Positions 49,246 to 61,679 of a stretch of DNA of 64,000 nucleotides are shown here, piece after piece; position 1 is the stretch's first letter; each line of letters begins with the position of its first letter. The DNA is taken from the NCBI RefSeq assembly GCF_963966145.1, contig NC_091046.1, positions 12,338,001-12,402,000 of the forward strand, read 5' to 3'. The position numbers and the translations under genes were made by a program. The notes under the pieces are model-generated. The model did not search any database. It was not told where the DNA came from and saw nothing but the letters and a program-made list of their open reading frames with translations. The DNA is from Tenebrio molitor (taxonomy: Eukaryota > Arthropoda > Insecta > Coleoptera > Tenebrionidae).

Positions 49246-51658
49246 AATCTAGTATGTATTATTATTAATTGAGATTCTTTTGGAGTTTTTTTTTTTATTT
49301 TTGAAAATTTACAGATATAGGTACATAATTATTATCTGATCAGAAATGGAAAAATCTTTTAAAGTCTTTTTTGGAAAAGTTTAATGAAACTGGCAAAATT
49401 TGTAACAAAAACTAGTCGAAATATTTGCTGATGGACCACTTTTGGTTGAAAAGAATAATTGCAAACAAAACAAAATGTGGAAATAAACTCGATCTTGGAA
49501 AGGATCTCTTTTATTTTGTGCTTGTTACAGACAGCCTACCTACATTTGAGAAGTTGGTTATCATCCTACTACTTGCTGATTCATGTTTTCTTATTAAATG
49601 TATAATTTTTCGTTAATTTTAATTACGTTACTTTTTATAAATTCTGCATATTCTCAAAATACCCACACTTTCAGAAACATTGTTCTGGACCATTTAATTA
49701 TTGGAAAAATTAACTACGAGTATTGAGTGTCAACATATTGAATGACATACATATTCATATTCATTAGAACGCTTCTTTACAACAAAAATAAAGCAATTTA
49801 ACTATAGTAAATTGCAGACGAGTTAACAAGTGTGGAACCATTTTGCAATTACATACTACCTTCTAGGAAAAAAAACCTGTAATTCATGTCAGAGTTACTT
49901 TCGATTTAGAAAAACGTCTAGAATTAAGTAATTCAATCTCGCATGACTTTCTTCAGCGCTGGCAGTACCTGATTAGTGATTATGATGATTAGACTTTTTT
50001 CCAAACACAGTCCACACTCAAAACTGTTACGACCTTCTCAACTCATTTAAATCAGCATTTCAATACGACACCTCAAACAATACAAACAATAACATCAAGT
50101 ACACTCACCATTACAAAGACGATTTACAAATTCCTTCCCACAAAAGGTTTTTCCGTCAAGTGAAAGAGAGCACTGTAACCGCAAACAAAGTCGACACTTA
50201 CGGAGTTCGATTAAACGCAAATTGCATTAGCAGAAAAATCAATTTCATAATAGTGCGGCAACGACTGTATAGACCAGAAGAAGTTTCAAAATATTCACAG
50301 AGCGACCCACGAGTACCAGTTCTTAAAACGTACCTGTCCTGCTGTAAGTAACGTGCTGCCCACACCAACAATAGCACATGTTGTTCTTCATGCGTTTACC
50401 CCACTTATGGACAAGAGTAACGGTGTCAAAATTGGAATGAAATGTCGAACTCTTCGCAATATCCTCGTGTAATGAGATAAAATAGCCGGAAGTCGAGGAA
50501 TCAACGAGATAATCCTAGTTTTCGGGCCGCTTTAATTGATTTTTTATAACATGTGGCGGGTCTGGACGGTGCTTTCGACAAAATGAAGTGATTTATTCTG
50601 CATTTTATTTATTTTGTTGTGTCTACCCTTTGGTCTTTACAATGTTTGTATGCTAATAATCCAAGCATATTTATACATTCGTGTTTAAACATGTGACCGT
50701 GTTCGTGCATTTAAAATAAAATTTCAAGTACTAGTGCCACTCCAGAAAATGCAAATAAACAAACTACTTTGGCTATTGCCAACCAAATGTAGTTGTACAC
50801 CTGAACGTCAGACTATTACTAATAAGTTATTAATTATTATATAAGACAGAGCTCACCATTATAGGTGAAAGTTTGCGTTAAAAATATGCATGTGCTACAA
50901 TATTCGAGAAACTACTCTCAAAAAATTGCAACATTAAAATTAACTTGTCAATAATTATTTGCATTGCGTTACGTTTCAAACGATTTTTGTATCAACGCGC
51001 CAGTTAAAATTAGTACTATTACGACTGAGTAGCGATTAAATCTGTCTACTCGTACCTACATGAAACGGGAGAAATATAACAAAATTAACACAACATGCCC
51101 TATGTCGGCAGTTAGTCGGTGATTGATTATCTTACAATTACTATATATTCCAATAAAGGAAATTTTATGTGGAGCATTTACTGCAAGACTCGTTTGGTGG
51201 GATTGTTTTCTGTTTAAATTATATTTGTTGCCACATTTATTTTTACAGACGTCGACGCACTGCTAATTGAGTACGTTTCTGCATTTTTCTTTCACCGAAG
51301 CAACAAGGCCATCCGTAGGAGACACGATGGATTTTGCATGGAAGTGTCGTTCTTAAAATAGCTGTTGTTTCCCCTGATATGGTAAAATGCATTTGTGATA
51401 AACTTGATGTCTAAATGCATATCTCTCTCGGTGCAAAAATGTACCTGCTATCTCTTGTTTACAGCGACACTTGTAGTATCATGTTTACTGTGATAACATA
51501 CTCAGAATCTCACGGAAAAAGTATTGCTCAATGCCAGAGTTCTGCATGAGAATTAAACGTATTAATATAATAAAAACAAAACTCTTGAGACGTAACGGTC
51601 GTTGTTATTTGTTGTCGCCCTCGTAACGCTCGAGCAGAAAGACAAATCAGGGGTATTA
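49246..51658. other. Intron, no element recognised
   Basis: AT-rich, no supported exon, RNA or inverted repeat. Confidence 0.4.
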
Positions 51659-51831
51659 CAGTGGTTTGTGGCGCTCAAAATTTGAACCCTACCCGATAAC
51701 ATTTTATTACTTCCCGTTGAACACTTATTGAATAGTTTGACCCACGAAATATCAAGCTCAAGGATCTCATTGTCATTAGAGAAATGGGCCAAATGGAACG
51801 CTAAATAAAAAGTTGAGAAGCACTGCACTAG

Positions 51832-52314
51832 AGCAACTTTAGAAATTTTAAAATGCTGTACAAGGGCAGATCTAACATAATATGGACATCTGATTCCTTA
51901 ATCACTGTGGTTTCTCATGCATTTCAAACCAAGATCTCACTTGAGAAGATAGCCGAAGGAGTGGGAAATTGTATCTGCTTGTGTAACAACTGGAATAAAG
52001 CGCACGTTTTTGGTGTAATTAAACGTAAATTAACTGGAAAACTGATGTATCGACTTCAAAACTACTCTTGATAACTTAAGTTTGTTCATTTTTTCGTAAC
52101 ACGGTTACAAAAACTCATCAAGAAGATGACATGCAATGCAAACATAATCGTGAGAGCATCAAACATGATTCTCGCAGTGGGTGATTTGCAACGAGTCAGC
52201 AAACTGTTATTAAAGCTGATCAATATGGGACGAAAGGACCCAGAATTGAAGATTCGTGAAGTAGCTGATGTTGACATCATGAGCTTGTCACCTGATAGTA
52301 CAAAACCATAGAAG
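51832..52314 (+). pseudogene. Unidentified decayed reading frame
   Basis: One plus-strand frame is open from 51832 except for two adjacent stops (TGA TAA at 52069-52074), then open again to 52311. The first half reads SLEKIAEGVGNCICLCNNWN then KAHVFGVIKRKL; the second reads RLQKLIKKMTCNANIIVRAS then LLLKLINMGRKDPELKIREV. It looks more protein-like than other frames here, but I cannot name a family. It may be a decayed transposon or processed gene, or chance. Confidence 0.25.
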
Positions 52315-52584
52315 AGTGAAACTGTGTCGATTCTTCTCTAGAGGAATCAAAAGCAATTCCATCTTCAGTCTTCTGTGATTTTGGAAAATAATCATGACTG
52401 ATTCTCTTTCGAGTGATTCAACCATAACAAGGGAATATTATGCGAATGTTCTAAGATAAGGTATGGTGTGTCTATTGCAGCGGCTTCCTGGGTCAAAATC
52501 AATATTTGCGATCCATCTTCTCATGTTCCTTCTTGACTATATTTGATGATGTACGAGTAAAAGTCAATCGCAGCAACAGACAAG

Positions 52585-52774
52585 TTGACATTTCTTTGGC
52601 AGTTCATAGTCGCGCAATTTTGAAAATTGTCAAATCAATGTGCAATGGTATAAAATGAATCAAATCCACGTTTATGAAATGTCATACAAATGTCAACTTC
52701 ACCCCATCCACATAATTGCCACATAAATTTTCGTACATAGTTGCCATACTTATGCACAATCATTTTGAATCACC
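52585..52774. mobile_element. Partial copy of the 48281 MITE, lacking both nested insertions
   Basis: It matches 48366-48377 joined directly to 48758-48823 and then 49125-49244 (for example AGTTCATAGTCGCGCAATTT). It ends in the same right terminus TTTGAATCACCC. The left terminal repeat is missing, so it is truncated near 52585. Confidence 0.8.
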
Positions 52775-53523
52775 CAATACATATAACAAAAAATGATAGT
52801 TACACTTGCATCTTAACATTAGACCAAATTCTTGAGGAAAAATTAAATAAATTTGAGGTAATTTTTATTTTATTCGGGACTGAACAAGTGAAGTGATGAA
52901 ACAAAGAAGTTGCTTCTACGGCCAGGATACTTCTTTTAATAAAATGTTAAAAAACACTTGGAAGTAAAATTTTGTAAACTTTGCATTCGCTAACAACTTC
53001 TTGTTGGACAATTCTTGTATCTTGAGCCTTTATCCTTTATGCACTACTTTTCTTTCAAATTTAGAAAGATATCTTTCCTCAAAAGCGTTTGTTTATGTAC
53101 CAAAAGGGCGTTTCTTATAATCCGTTCGTGTTTTCTGATTTTTTGAAACAGAGTGGATAGTACAGAATAACTACAAAGAAGTTTATAGATATTTAAAAAT
53201 TTTGTTTTACGTCAATCTTTAATTTGGGATTTTATGACTTTCGCTACAGTCACTTTGTCCTTGTTGTTCAATACAAAACATCATAAACCCATCAACAAAG
53301 CGTTCAAGCCCAGTATGACAACCAGATGTTGACTTTGGCTTCACATTAAAGTTCCCTTCTGGAAACTTATCGGAAAGAAAAATGAAAAGGTCACTTCGAA
53401 CTTAATTCCAATATTAATTTTTCCACATTTAATTAAATAGTTTTTACTTTTCAGTTACATAATTGCTATCCACAATCACAATTTTTACTAATTTTTAAAA
53501 TAATGTTTGTTTTTTACTATAAG

Positions 53524-53912
53524 TATAATTCAGAATAAGTGGCATCGCAGTAGGCGTTGATTCTCTAAAGTGAGTTTTATGTTATGTCAAAAAAATTTGG
53601 TAAACATGTGAAACCGTCATTACTTTATTCTGAGGTTCTGCGTTACATAATTTTGACATGGTTTTCACCCACAGCAGAGATAACCCCCAGACAAATAATA
53701 CACTTTTCATAAATGAAACAAAGAAATTGGAAATATGTACTTATAACAAGAAAATAAACACAAAACGATTCCAATGATAATATCAAGGCCAAATTAAAAG
53801 CGAAGGTTACCAACAGCATCGAAACTAGGGTATTATTAGCAAGAGTCTTGCTGCCAACGTAAATTTGAATTTCCAACGCCTACCGCGATGCCACTTATTC
53901 TGAATCATAATA
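53524..53912. mobile_element. MITE with ATTCAGAATAAGTGG ends
   Basis: Left ATTCAGAATAAGTGGCATCG, right CGATGCCACTTATTCTGAAT, nearly perfect over about 32 bases up to GTAGGCGTTG. About 385 bases, flanked by TA-rich sequence. Non-coding. Confidence 0.85.
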
Positions 53913-56900
53913 TACCTACCACCAAAACTAAAGCTTTAGAATTTAGATAATAGCGTCTGACGTCTACGAAAATAAAAGTCCTGTGGATGTCAACACTTTT
54001 CCAAAAAAAATGCAACCAAATTCATCTAATATTGATCATTTCAATCAAATAATGTCAACCCAAAAAAGAAGAAAAACACTGGAAAATAACTAAATATCAT
54101 CTCTACACCTGGTGTTTTTATTTACCTCAATTTTCCGCCCATTTCCTGCACAAAAAGTACAGAAAATTAAATCCGGCCCATTTTACATTTTCAAAACACC
54201 CTTGTTAAGAGTGTAATTAATATAAATGTCAACGCCTCGCTGCCTCCACCGGTTTAATTTAATTTTGTTTGTGACTCGAAGTTATCTACTTTGTCTTTGT
54301 TGAAGTTAATGAAACAGCTATTAGTGCCTTCCTATTACTTTTCCATCATATTCCTCGAACCGAATGAAAGACGTGGCGTGTTTACCGAATACAAATTCAA
54401 TCCGAAAGTACAGTATCAGCAAACACTTTGAATAATGGAAACGTTCTTTATGGGAAGCACACCGGATCTATGTATCATATAATATGGAAACGGAAGTGAA
54501 TTTATACGTGCCTTAACGGCAAACGTTCACTGTGTTATGGGGGTACATCTATTGCTGTCTGTAAATATTTGTATCCGCCGAGTCCGTCTGTAAATATTGG
54601 CGTCCGCCCTCTGCGGTTACCTATTCGCGTATCTTGTTAGTGGTTTCCCGGGGCTAATAAAGTTATTGGAATTTTTAGTGGGCTCGTCCGTTGTTGAGGT
54701 GTTCCGTGTAACTGTACGAACGAGGCCAAATTCAATATTACACGGAATAATCGTGAATTTTACGATTTTTGGAACCTGAAATCAAGACTCGATAAGATGG
54801 TAATGGGCCGACAATATTCACGATAACCATCGCCGAAAATAACAGAAATGACCAAAACAGCATTCCCAAAAGTAATTACATTATACGAATTTGTAAGGCA
54901 ATACTTGGAATAACCCAGTTTTTTAATTGTACGCAAGTATTGCAAAACTTTTACATCAGAATTTCATAAAAATATGTCCTCCAAAACGACACTGAATCCG
55001 GTAAATTTTATAAATATTGATCAACAATGAAGAGAGTCACTCAATGGTCCAAAGTCTGGCCGTAAATAAATACGACGGTAAACAAAGGTATATCTGTCCT
55101 TCATACATTAATTGTTGCATGTAAGTGAATCAAAATATGATAACGTTGGCATTTTAATGACTATATTATATGAAGCGTGTATTTTTAAGTGAAAGAAAGC
55201 AAGCAACCGAGAACTTGAACTCTTGTTAGAAACGAGGAATACCAAACCATTTTTCACGGTAAACAATGAAAATAATTTTCGAAACTTCTTTCGGTTTCGT
55301 AAATTGCGACTAATCCATCTTCACACAACGGTACAATGAAGCGTAAAATGAGTGCGTTTCACAACGACTAATCTATTAATAAATATTTAGACCTAATATT
55401 AAGCAGAGTAAATTTTGTACGCAGCTATTACATCACTTTTACTGCACACCATAAATGTTTTCTCTAATTTAAGTTATCACCATGCGTGAACCATATTTTT
55501 GTCCTAAATTGAGAGAGGGTGCGACAGTTTTGCCGCTTTTGTAGAAAATAATACAGAGTGAGTCGTGGACCTCATCATTCTTAATTATAAGATAATAAAA
55601 AGTTTATGGCCCCTCAAACTTGAAACAGCGATTTGTAAATTACGTTTTCTCGGAAATGAATGAACATTGTAACTTCACTTTGACGTATTGTTTTCATGCA
55701 TTGAAAAAATAACTGAGTCGTTTGCAAAGATTACTGGCACCAGAAGTACGCCAGTCTATCGGAATCGATATTACTGGCACCAGTTTGTCAGTTTCAATTA
55801 GTTTTACACTGACAGAATTTAACATAGCGCCAACTGTTCTACTAGCACATATTGGAAGTTGTAGTACAAATGTCGTCTTTAGAGCTTCAGAAAATGCTAA
55901 CAAAAAGAAGCGAAAGGTTAATGTCGATCCGTTAACTAGCCCAGCAAACATCAATTCCTCATTTAGTTCTCAACGCTTCAACGGAAAATTGTCATGCAAA
56001 TTTTCAACAATTTCTCCTTTCACTCCCTTTTCATCACTTCAGTTTCCCATCTCGCCAATTAGTTGACCAGTGTGGATGATGACGCATAAATGACCCTGGT
56101 CCGAAGAATATGCACTATTTATAGTTTAGTATCGATATACTGCAAGCTTTGCAAAAAAAAATGCGAGGCCAAATTAGGTGTAGGGTAGAAGAGTCAGTCA
56201 ATTTTGGGCAGTATTTCTTACACTTAGCCGAACAGAAGACATTGGGGCGATAAAGTACACACTACCACCATGATCAGAACTGTTGCCATTTGCGTGGCGC
56301 CAATAATCTTTGCACGTAGAAACCCGACTCTATAGGCGTTTTAGTGGATTATTTTAGTTCTAAATTTATTCTTCTTTGCTAAAACTTTATTTTAAACAAA
56401 TTGGAGAAGAAATAAATTCTTGTAAATCTCTCGTGCAACGTTATTATCTTTAATTGTGGATATCTGATTCTTTAAAAAGTCTACTTATCACAAGAATTAC
56501 TCATCTACAGCATACGCATGTCAATTTATATTTTTATTTTTCACATCCACGAAGATAAGCTCTTAACTAATATGAGTATTTTAATAATTAAGGAAAATAA
56601 TCTATAAAATTATTATAAGTTACTATATTTAGAAAGATGTCGTAATTAATTACTTTTGTTGACTATTTATATTTCTTCAATTTTCCGTTATTATAAGGCT
56701 CATGTGAATCAGTGTGTTTATTTTTTAAGATGTTAATCTAAAGCTTTGAACAAATTGAATTTTCACTAATACAAGTTTTTTTTTTGTAACTATTTGAGAC
56801 AACCAGATGTTCTGCTCTTTACGAAGAGTTCGATTAAAAAAAGGATAGATACCTACGCAAAGCATAAAATCAAATCTATTTTTTTATTAGTTATTAATAC

Positions 56901-56984
56901 ATAACTCAAAATTTGCTAAAACTGCGATTTTCTATGTCCAGGTAAAAAATGTGGCATTTGTCCTTATTACATAAAAATTACGTA
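53913..56984. other. Intron, no element recognised
   Basis: Overlapping frames at 55694-56066 on both strands and a short direct repeat (ATTACTGGCACCAG twice near 55730 and 55770) are present. No product is recognisable. Confidence 0.35.
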
Positions 56985-57341
56985 AAGTCCATTCAAAAAT
57001 CAAAAAACCACTACCTGTTGCTTTAGGCTGGTAAAATTTAAGAAACCCTAGGTACATATTTTTTCATACTATGTTGGTAACTATAAATTATGACATTTAT
57101 TTGATTCAAAATAAAATTCAATTGCTTTGAATTTCGTTCATATTGTTTTATTAGCAGCACGTTTCATTTAATTATTGATTCTTATTATTTTTACTTAAAC
57201 ATGCCCAGAAAAACAAGACACTTAATAAACATTTAACCTCAAAATAACAAGTCTCACCAAATTTTACACTAGACAGCGTTGCCGATAGTAATTATCGAGG
57301 AAAATGCGACGTTGGCGGTTTTTTGGTTTCTGAATGGACTT
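56985..57341. mobile_element. MITE with AAGTCCATTCA ends
   Basis: 357 bases, TA-flanked. Left AAGTCCATTCAAAAATCAAA, right TTTGGTTTCTGAATGGACTT, about 38 bases of imperfect inverted repeat. Interior blocks resemble 32411-32610. Confidence 0.8.
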
Positions 57342-58464
57342 TAGGTCAAGATATTTCTGAAATAGGTTCAAAAATCAGAAATTTCTTAACAAATTTGGGC
57401 GTGTTTACAAATATTAATGTATATACATGATTTGAGAAGTTGAAAGGGCCTTTAACGTTCTAGTAATAATAATTTTCTTTGAGGAAAATTGAAACCACAT
57501 TCATGTATACTTTTTCGTGGTTCATATCTCTATTTATAGATTTAAGTCTATATTGAATGTTTTATGGTTATTTACTCAGTAAAATGGTAAATATGAAAAC
57601 TGACATAATCCGGAAGTGTATCAAAATTTTATTAGTTTTACGATGTAGATAACTGAGTGATAACTATCAAACTGTGTCATGTCAACCAAAAAAAAAAAGA
57701 AATCAAAGAGAGTACGTGATCTCTGGCAAAAATATCATGGATAAAGTTATGATTAAGCACATAGCAATCAGTCTTTTGATATTTTCACACGTATATGGGT
57801 TAATTAATCAGTAAAATGACTAATTTTGCACCAGATTATTCTGTTTGGGACAAATTCTATAATTTACTCTAACTCTCAACAAATTTACCAAAATAATTAC
57901 CAAGCAAGTATGCATAATTATTATACAAATTTTAAAAATATATCACTTTTAACGTTTAGCTAAATTCAAAACACAACATTGAGAACACAGTGAACAGAGC
58001 AACATTCCCTATTGTGCTTTTCACAGAAACATGTGTTAGGTACATAGGAACGCAGAATATTATTTATAATGTTTTCCAAACAAGCTTACATTTACGCTAA
58101 TCTAAATTAGTATGTTTTAATAGACATAAAAACACTTGATTAACGCATATACAATAGACAATAAAGTTTCACAGTCATAGTTTACACTATAAAATTTGAA
58201 GATTTTAATTAGCCGGTGAAGTTATGCCGAACCGACTTCACTTCATTATCAACACAAAATACATTTCTTTTGCGCTGTCACTCACATCTGATCGAATAGC
58301 AACAATAGAATATGTGTAAGACACAACATAATAACCGAAGTACGAAATGATAAATAATTAAAATGACTCTAAGGAAATAAAGAGATTGGTTGTCAAGTCC
58401 GGGAGCAAGAATCGCAAAAGAAAAACATGAATTACCCCCGTCAACCCCTTAGTTTAGCACTCAC

Positions 58465-58513
58465 CGAAGAAATTTTCCCAGGTGTCATCATCGCTGCGGT
58501 CCGAGTCGCTCAT
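58465..58513 (-). CDS. First coding exon of the minus-strand gene
   Basis: Read on the minus strand, an ATG at 58513 opens MSDSDRSDDDTWENFF plus one extra base, followed at 58464 by a strong splice donor (TTCG/GTGAGTGC). The exon is 16 codons plus one nucleotide, so the intron is phase 1. The acceptor at 3932/3933 supplies two bases that complete a glycine codon and keep the frame open for 228 further codons. The exon lies just downstream of a CpG-rich stretch, as a first exon should. The peptide is very acidic (SDSDRSDDDTWENF), and I do not recognise the family. Exon 1 is short enough that chance cannot be excluded on its own; the donor quality, phase match and promoter context are what support it. 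Confidence 0.6.
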
Positions 58514-58960
58514 ATTTGAGAAACGACAACGATGTCAATCACTGCAAACAGTCACATTTCTATCACAGATCGTCTATGATCTCGCAACAACACGGAAATC
58601 GGCGTTTGTAAACATCTACCGCCTCCAAGAAAACGTGACTCGGACAATCGAGCACGAGATTCTAGCGGCGACCACCGCAGCGACTGCTCCGCAAGTAAAT
58701 GCGGACGAAAAGGCGCGCGCACTGCTCCATTCTTCTCGGGCGGAGCGCCAGGGCCGGAGGTTCGGATAGAAATGGGGCGAACGCCCCATATTTCTGAAAA
58801 TGTGCCAGGGAGCGAGGGTCCCGCAGAGGAGAGTTGAGGTCACTGTTGGCGAAAAAGGTGGCGAGGTTCGGGTGAGGTCGTGGTGTGGGTCGATGAGGTC
58901 GGGGCACACGCTGGTACGGCCCTGGTCTGTGTGGGTGACGCATACAGTCGAACACTTGAA
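58514..58960 (-). promoter_or_regulatory. CpG-rich promoter and 5' leader of the minus-strand gene
   Basis: This stretch just upstream of the first coding exon is dense in CG dinucleotides and GC-rich (for example aaggcgcgcgcactg near 58710), in sharp contrast with the AT-rich flanks. On the minus strand it holds several upstream ATGs with short frames, one near 58739 starting MEQCARLF, so at least part is probably transcribed leader. I find no convincing TATA box or initiator, so the transcription start is not placed. Long open frames on both strands here are a by-product of base composition. Confidence 0.5.
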
Positions 58961-60438
58961 GTAAAGGGTATCCACCTTAATCTTATTATTACTTTTCTTG
59001 GTCGTCGCGTCAAATTGCTGTTTCCTCATTAATGAGTTTATAATACGATGTGACCCCAACAATACAATTATGCTGCGGGCTATTAATAAGGGGATTAAAT
59101 TACGACAAACGGCGCGCCCTTTATCACTTTCATTTTTTTCTGTTTAACTTTATGTCACTGCATTATCAGTTGTTAATGTAACTCAACGCATTTTGCTATC
59201 AGCAAAATTAAATTAGCGTGCATTTGCAGCAGGAATTTTTTGACACCGTACCAATGATGAAGTGTTTATACTTTACCAAAAAACAAAATGTTGGGTCCGT
59301 GAAAATTAAGAAATATCAAATTTGCAGCGTACATACATGTAATATAGTAACTAAGTGTAAAGAAGAACTGTAACTAAGATAGAAAGTATCGACGAATATT
59401 CTATTCAACATTCAACAGGTTCCGCAGGTAGGGTAAGAAGTACATATATAATTTAAGTTTGATAGATTGTTTTTTGTATTGGGCTGCTATAAGGTGGCGT
59501 AATTACTACCTTTTCTTTTAAGGAAGTTGAGAATATAATTCTGTGAAAAGAATTCATGTAAATCGTCAACGCTTAGGTTATAAAAGTATCTTTTAATCTT
59601 TTTGGATCCATATAAATCTGAGTAGCAAAAACATCATTGTGAAAAAAATTAAATAATGAAATCTGTGCCGATCAAGTAGTTTATTAAAAGGGAAGGTGTT
59701 GCAAAGAGAGTTTAAATGTGATCGTTAACTTCATGTGTGCCTTCACCAGTGTAACTGGATATGAAATTAAAAAAAAAAATAATATCGACATCTGACTAAT
59801 TTTTGGTAATATGAAAAATGTGGAAAAAGAAAATTTGGATTTCACATCTACCAACGTTGCGGGCGTGCGGCTGTGGGAGTTGAACCAGAAGAGATCGCTG
59901 GAAGTTCACAAAATTTTGCATAACTGTAGAAATATATTAAGAAGATTTGTTGCTTTAAATCCTTTACAAGAACTGTCATATTAAATGAGAACAAGTGTTG
60001 AAGAAGTCTCTCGTGAAATAAAGAGTTAGCATGGGGGATACATTTTGCATTTTATATTATAATATTCTGTCAATAGACAAATAAATTATTAGTGTTAGAA
60101 TTTGTTTGCAAATCCTAAACGGGTCGATGAAACGATGAAAGAAGAATTAATGCAGTGAGTTTTCACGAGTAGAGATTTAGTTAACAAAGTTGTGTTGTAA
60201 ATTCCTTCCTTCCTGAAGATTAATTTAAAATGTTTTATTTATTTCATTTGTTTGCGATTATAACTTTTTAAAATTCACGACTAAAACTAAGTAAGAACAT
60301 TTTCATTTAAAAATGTTAGAAACATGTGTGACAACTAATTAACCTTACTCGTATTGTTAATATTTAAAAAAAAACTAACTGTCTTGCGCACAGCTTTATA
60401 TTTCAACTGAATAATGTAACTAGAATTGAATAATATGT
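58961..60438. other. Upstream flank of the gene; nothing recognised
   Basis: AT-rich sequence beyond the CpG-rich promoter. No exon, RNA or element supported. Confidence 0.35.
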
Positions 60439-61189
60439 ACGGGATGGGGCATCGTATGTATACGCGCACGCGAGAAATCGCGACTTCTAATTAAATTAAA
60501 TTGTTGAAATTTTATATACCTAACTAATTATTGATAAGATATATTTGAGAATTTTAAAAAAAAATTTTGTTGATAAATAAGGTCGTAACAGTTTTATTAG
60601 TTTTCTGAAATTAACTGTTAATTTACCTATAAAGTTTTTAAACTAAATGAATCTGTATCTGCTAGCGCATCAAACCCTGGTGGCACAATTACAAATTTTG
60701 ACTTGGTTAGCTAAATAATTCGCTTTTTTATTTAAACGCAAACCAGACGCCTGATTTATGGCACAATGGTATAATTTCCCAACAAAAGGTATTGCCGACC
60801 GTTTTAAACCTTTTTGCCTTAAAATTAACAGTTTCCATTGTCACCTAAATTAACGACAGCACAAATAGCAGGTCATAAATAAAAATGATTTTGAAAGTTG
60901 AAATGTAAAACTGCGTTTAATTCAAAATATAATTGGTGTTTTTTTCCGCTGATTTCGTAAATAATTATAGGAAGTCAATCTGGGTAGGTTAGTATAAAAA
61001 TCAGAATTTGACTTTTTTGTTGAAATTTACATATTTTTTTGGCATTGTTTGTAAGTGAAAAATTATCAAAAAATTATGAAATCTACCTTACCTTACCTTA
61101 CCTTGCCAGGTAAGTGTGAAAATTTTCGACAATTTTATTTAATTAGAAGTCGCGATTTCTCGCGTGCGCGTATACGATGTCCCATCCTG
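60439..61189. mobile_element. Inverted-repeat element with CG-rich ends
   Basis: 751 bases, TA-flanked. Ends CGGGATGGGGCATCGTATGT and GTATACGATGTCCCATCCTG continue as about 70 bases of inverted repeat through GCGCACGCGAGAAATCGCGA. The interior is AT-rich and non-coding and holds a (TTACC)n run at about 61084-61108. Confidence 0.85.
61084..61108. repeat. Pentamer repeat (TTACC)
   Basis: Four to five copies of TTACC inside the 60439 element. It is not the insect telomere unit TTAGG or its complement. Confidence 0.85.
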
Positions 61190-61580
61190 TATACAAACTT
61201 AAAGGTGGGTATTGAACGCATTTTTGTGTAACATTCATTAGAGTAAATTTTTTTGCAAAGCAAATTTTCAATAATATTTACTGCCGTGTTAATTGCAGCA
61301 TGATCCTGTTGGATTACCCATTCTGTACCTCCCATAACGTCGTCAACTTTAACCTCGCCTTTTTTTGTCTTTTTTTAATATACGAAGTCGTTTATATTTT
61401 TCTGCAGTTTGTTTTTCGTGTATGACTAAATGCTTTAGAAGAGAGTGCTCGGCGTACCATTACACCTCTTTCTCCATTGTGACATCTCGAGAAAACCTCA
61501 TTTTCTTTTCTTAATTCGTAAAAATGGAATGAAAAACTATTTGGACCATCCAAACAAATAGTATGTATTTAACATTACTA

Positions 61581-61679
61581 GCATGGTAAAAAGGGTTTTT
61601 ACTGGCGACAGAAGGATGTGACTGGAGAGCCGAAGGCGAGCCAGTCACCTTCTGAAGCCAGTAAAACCCGTTACCATGC
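61581..61679. repeat. 99-base hairpin
   Basis: The arms GCATGGTAAAAAGGGTTTTT, then actggc, and GCCAGTAAAACCCGTTACCATGC's complementary side fold back, continuing inward through AGAAGGATGTGACTGG. The loop is AGAGCCGAAGGCGA. There are a few mismatches. It could be a small foldback element or a structured RNA. Confidence 0.75.

Larger units (their letters stand above)
3933..58464 (-). other. Inferred first intron (about 54.5 kb)
   Basis: The intron is defined by the donor GTGAGT at 58464 and the acceptor ending TTGTTCCAG at 3933. It contains nearly all transposon relics of the window, the candidate alternative leader at 5491-5661 and two CpG-rich islands. The size is inferred from splice-site and phase agreement; intervening non-coding or alternative exons are not excluded. 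Confidence 0.5.

Noticed and set aside
51659..51828. Possible hAT terminal repeats (CAGTGGTTTGTGGCG ... AGTTGAGAAGCACTG)
   Set aside because: Only the outer CAGTG matches as an inverted repeat and no 8-base duplication flanks it.
55694..56066. Overlapping 86- and 114-codon frames on opposite strands
   Set aside because: Neither resembles a known protein and no splice sites or start context support either.
58482..59062. Open frames of 95-148 codons on both strands near the promoter
   Set aside because: They overlap the CpG-rich leader and first exon. Open length is explained by base composition, and no protein is recognisable.
61084..61108. Telomere-like or CRISPR-like repeat
   Set aside because: The unit is TTACC, not TTAGG or CCTAA, and there are only four or five copies with no spacers.
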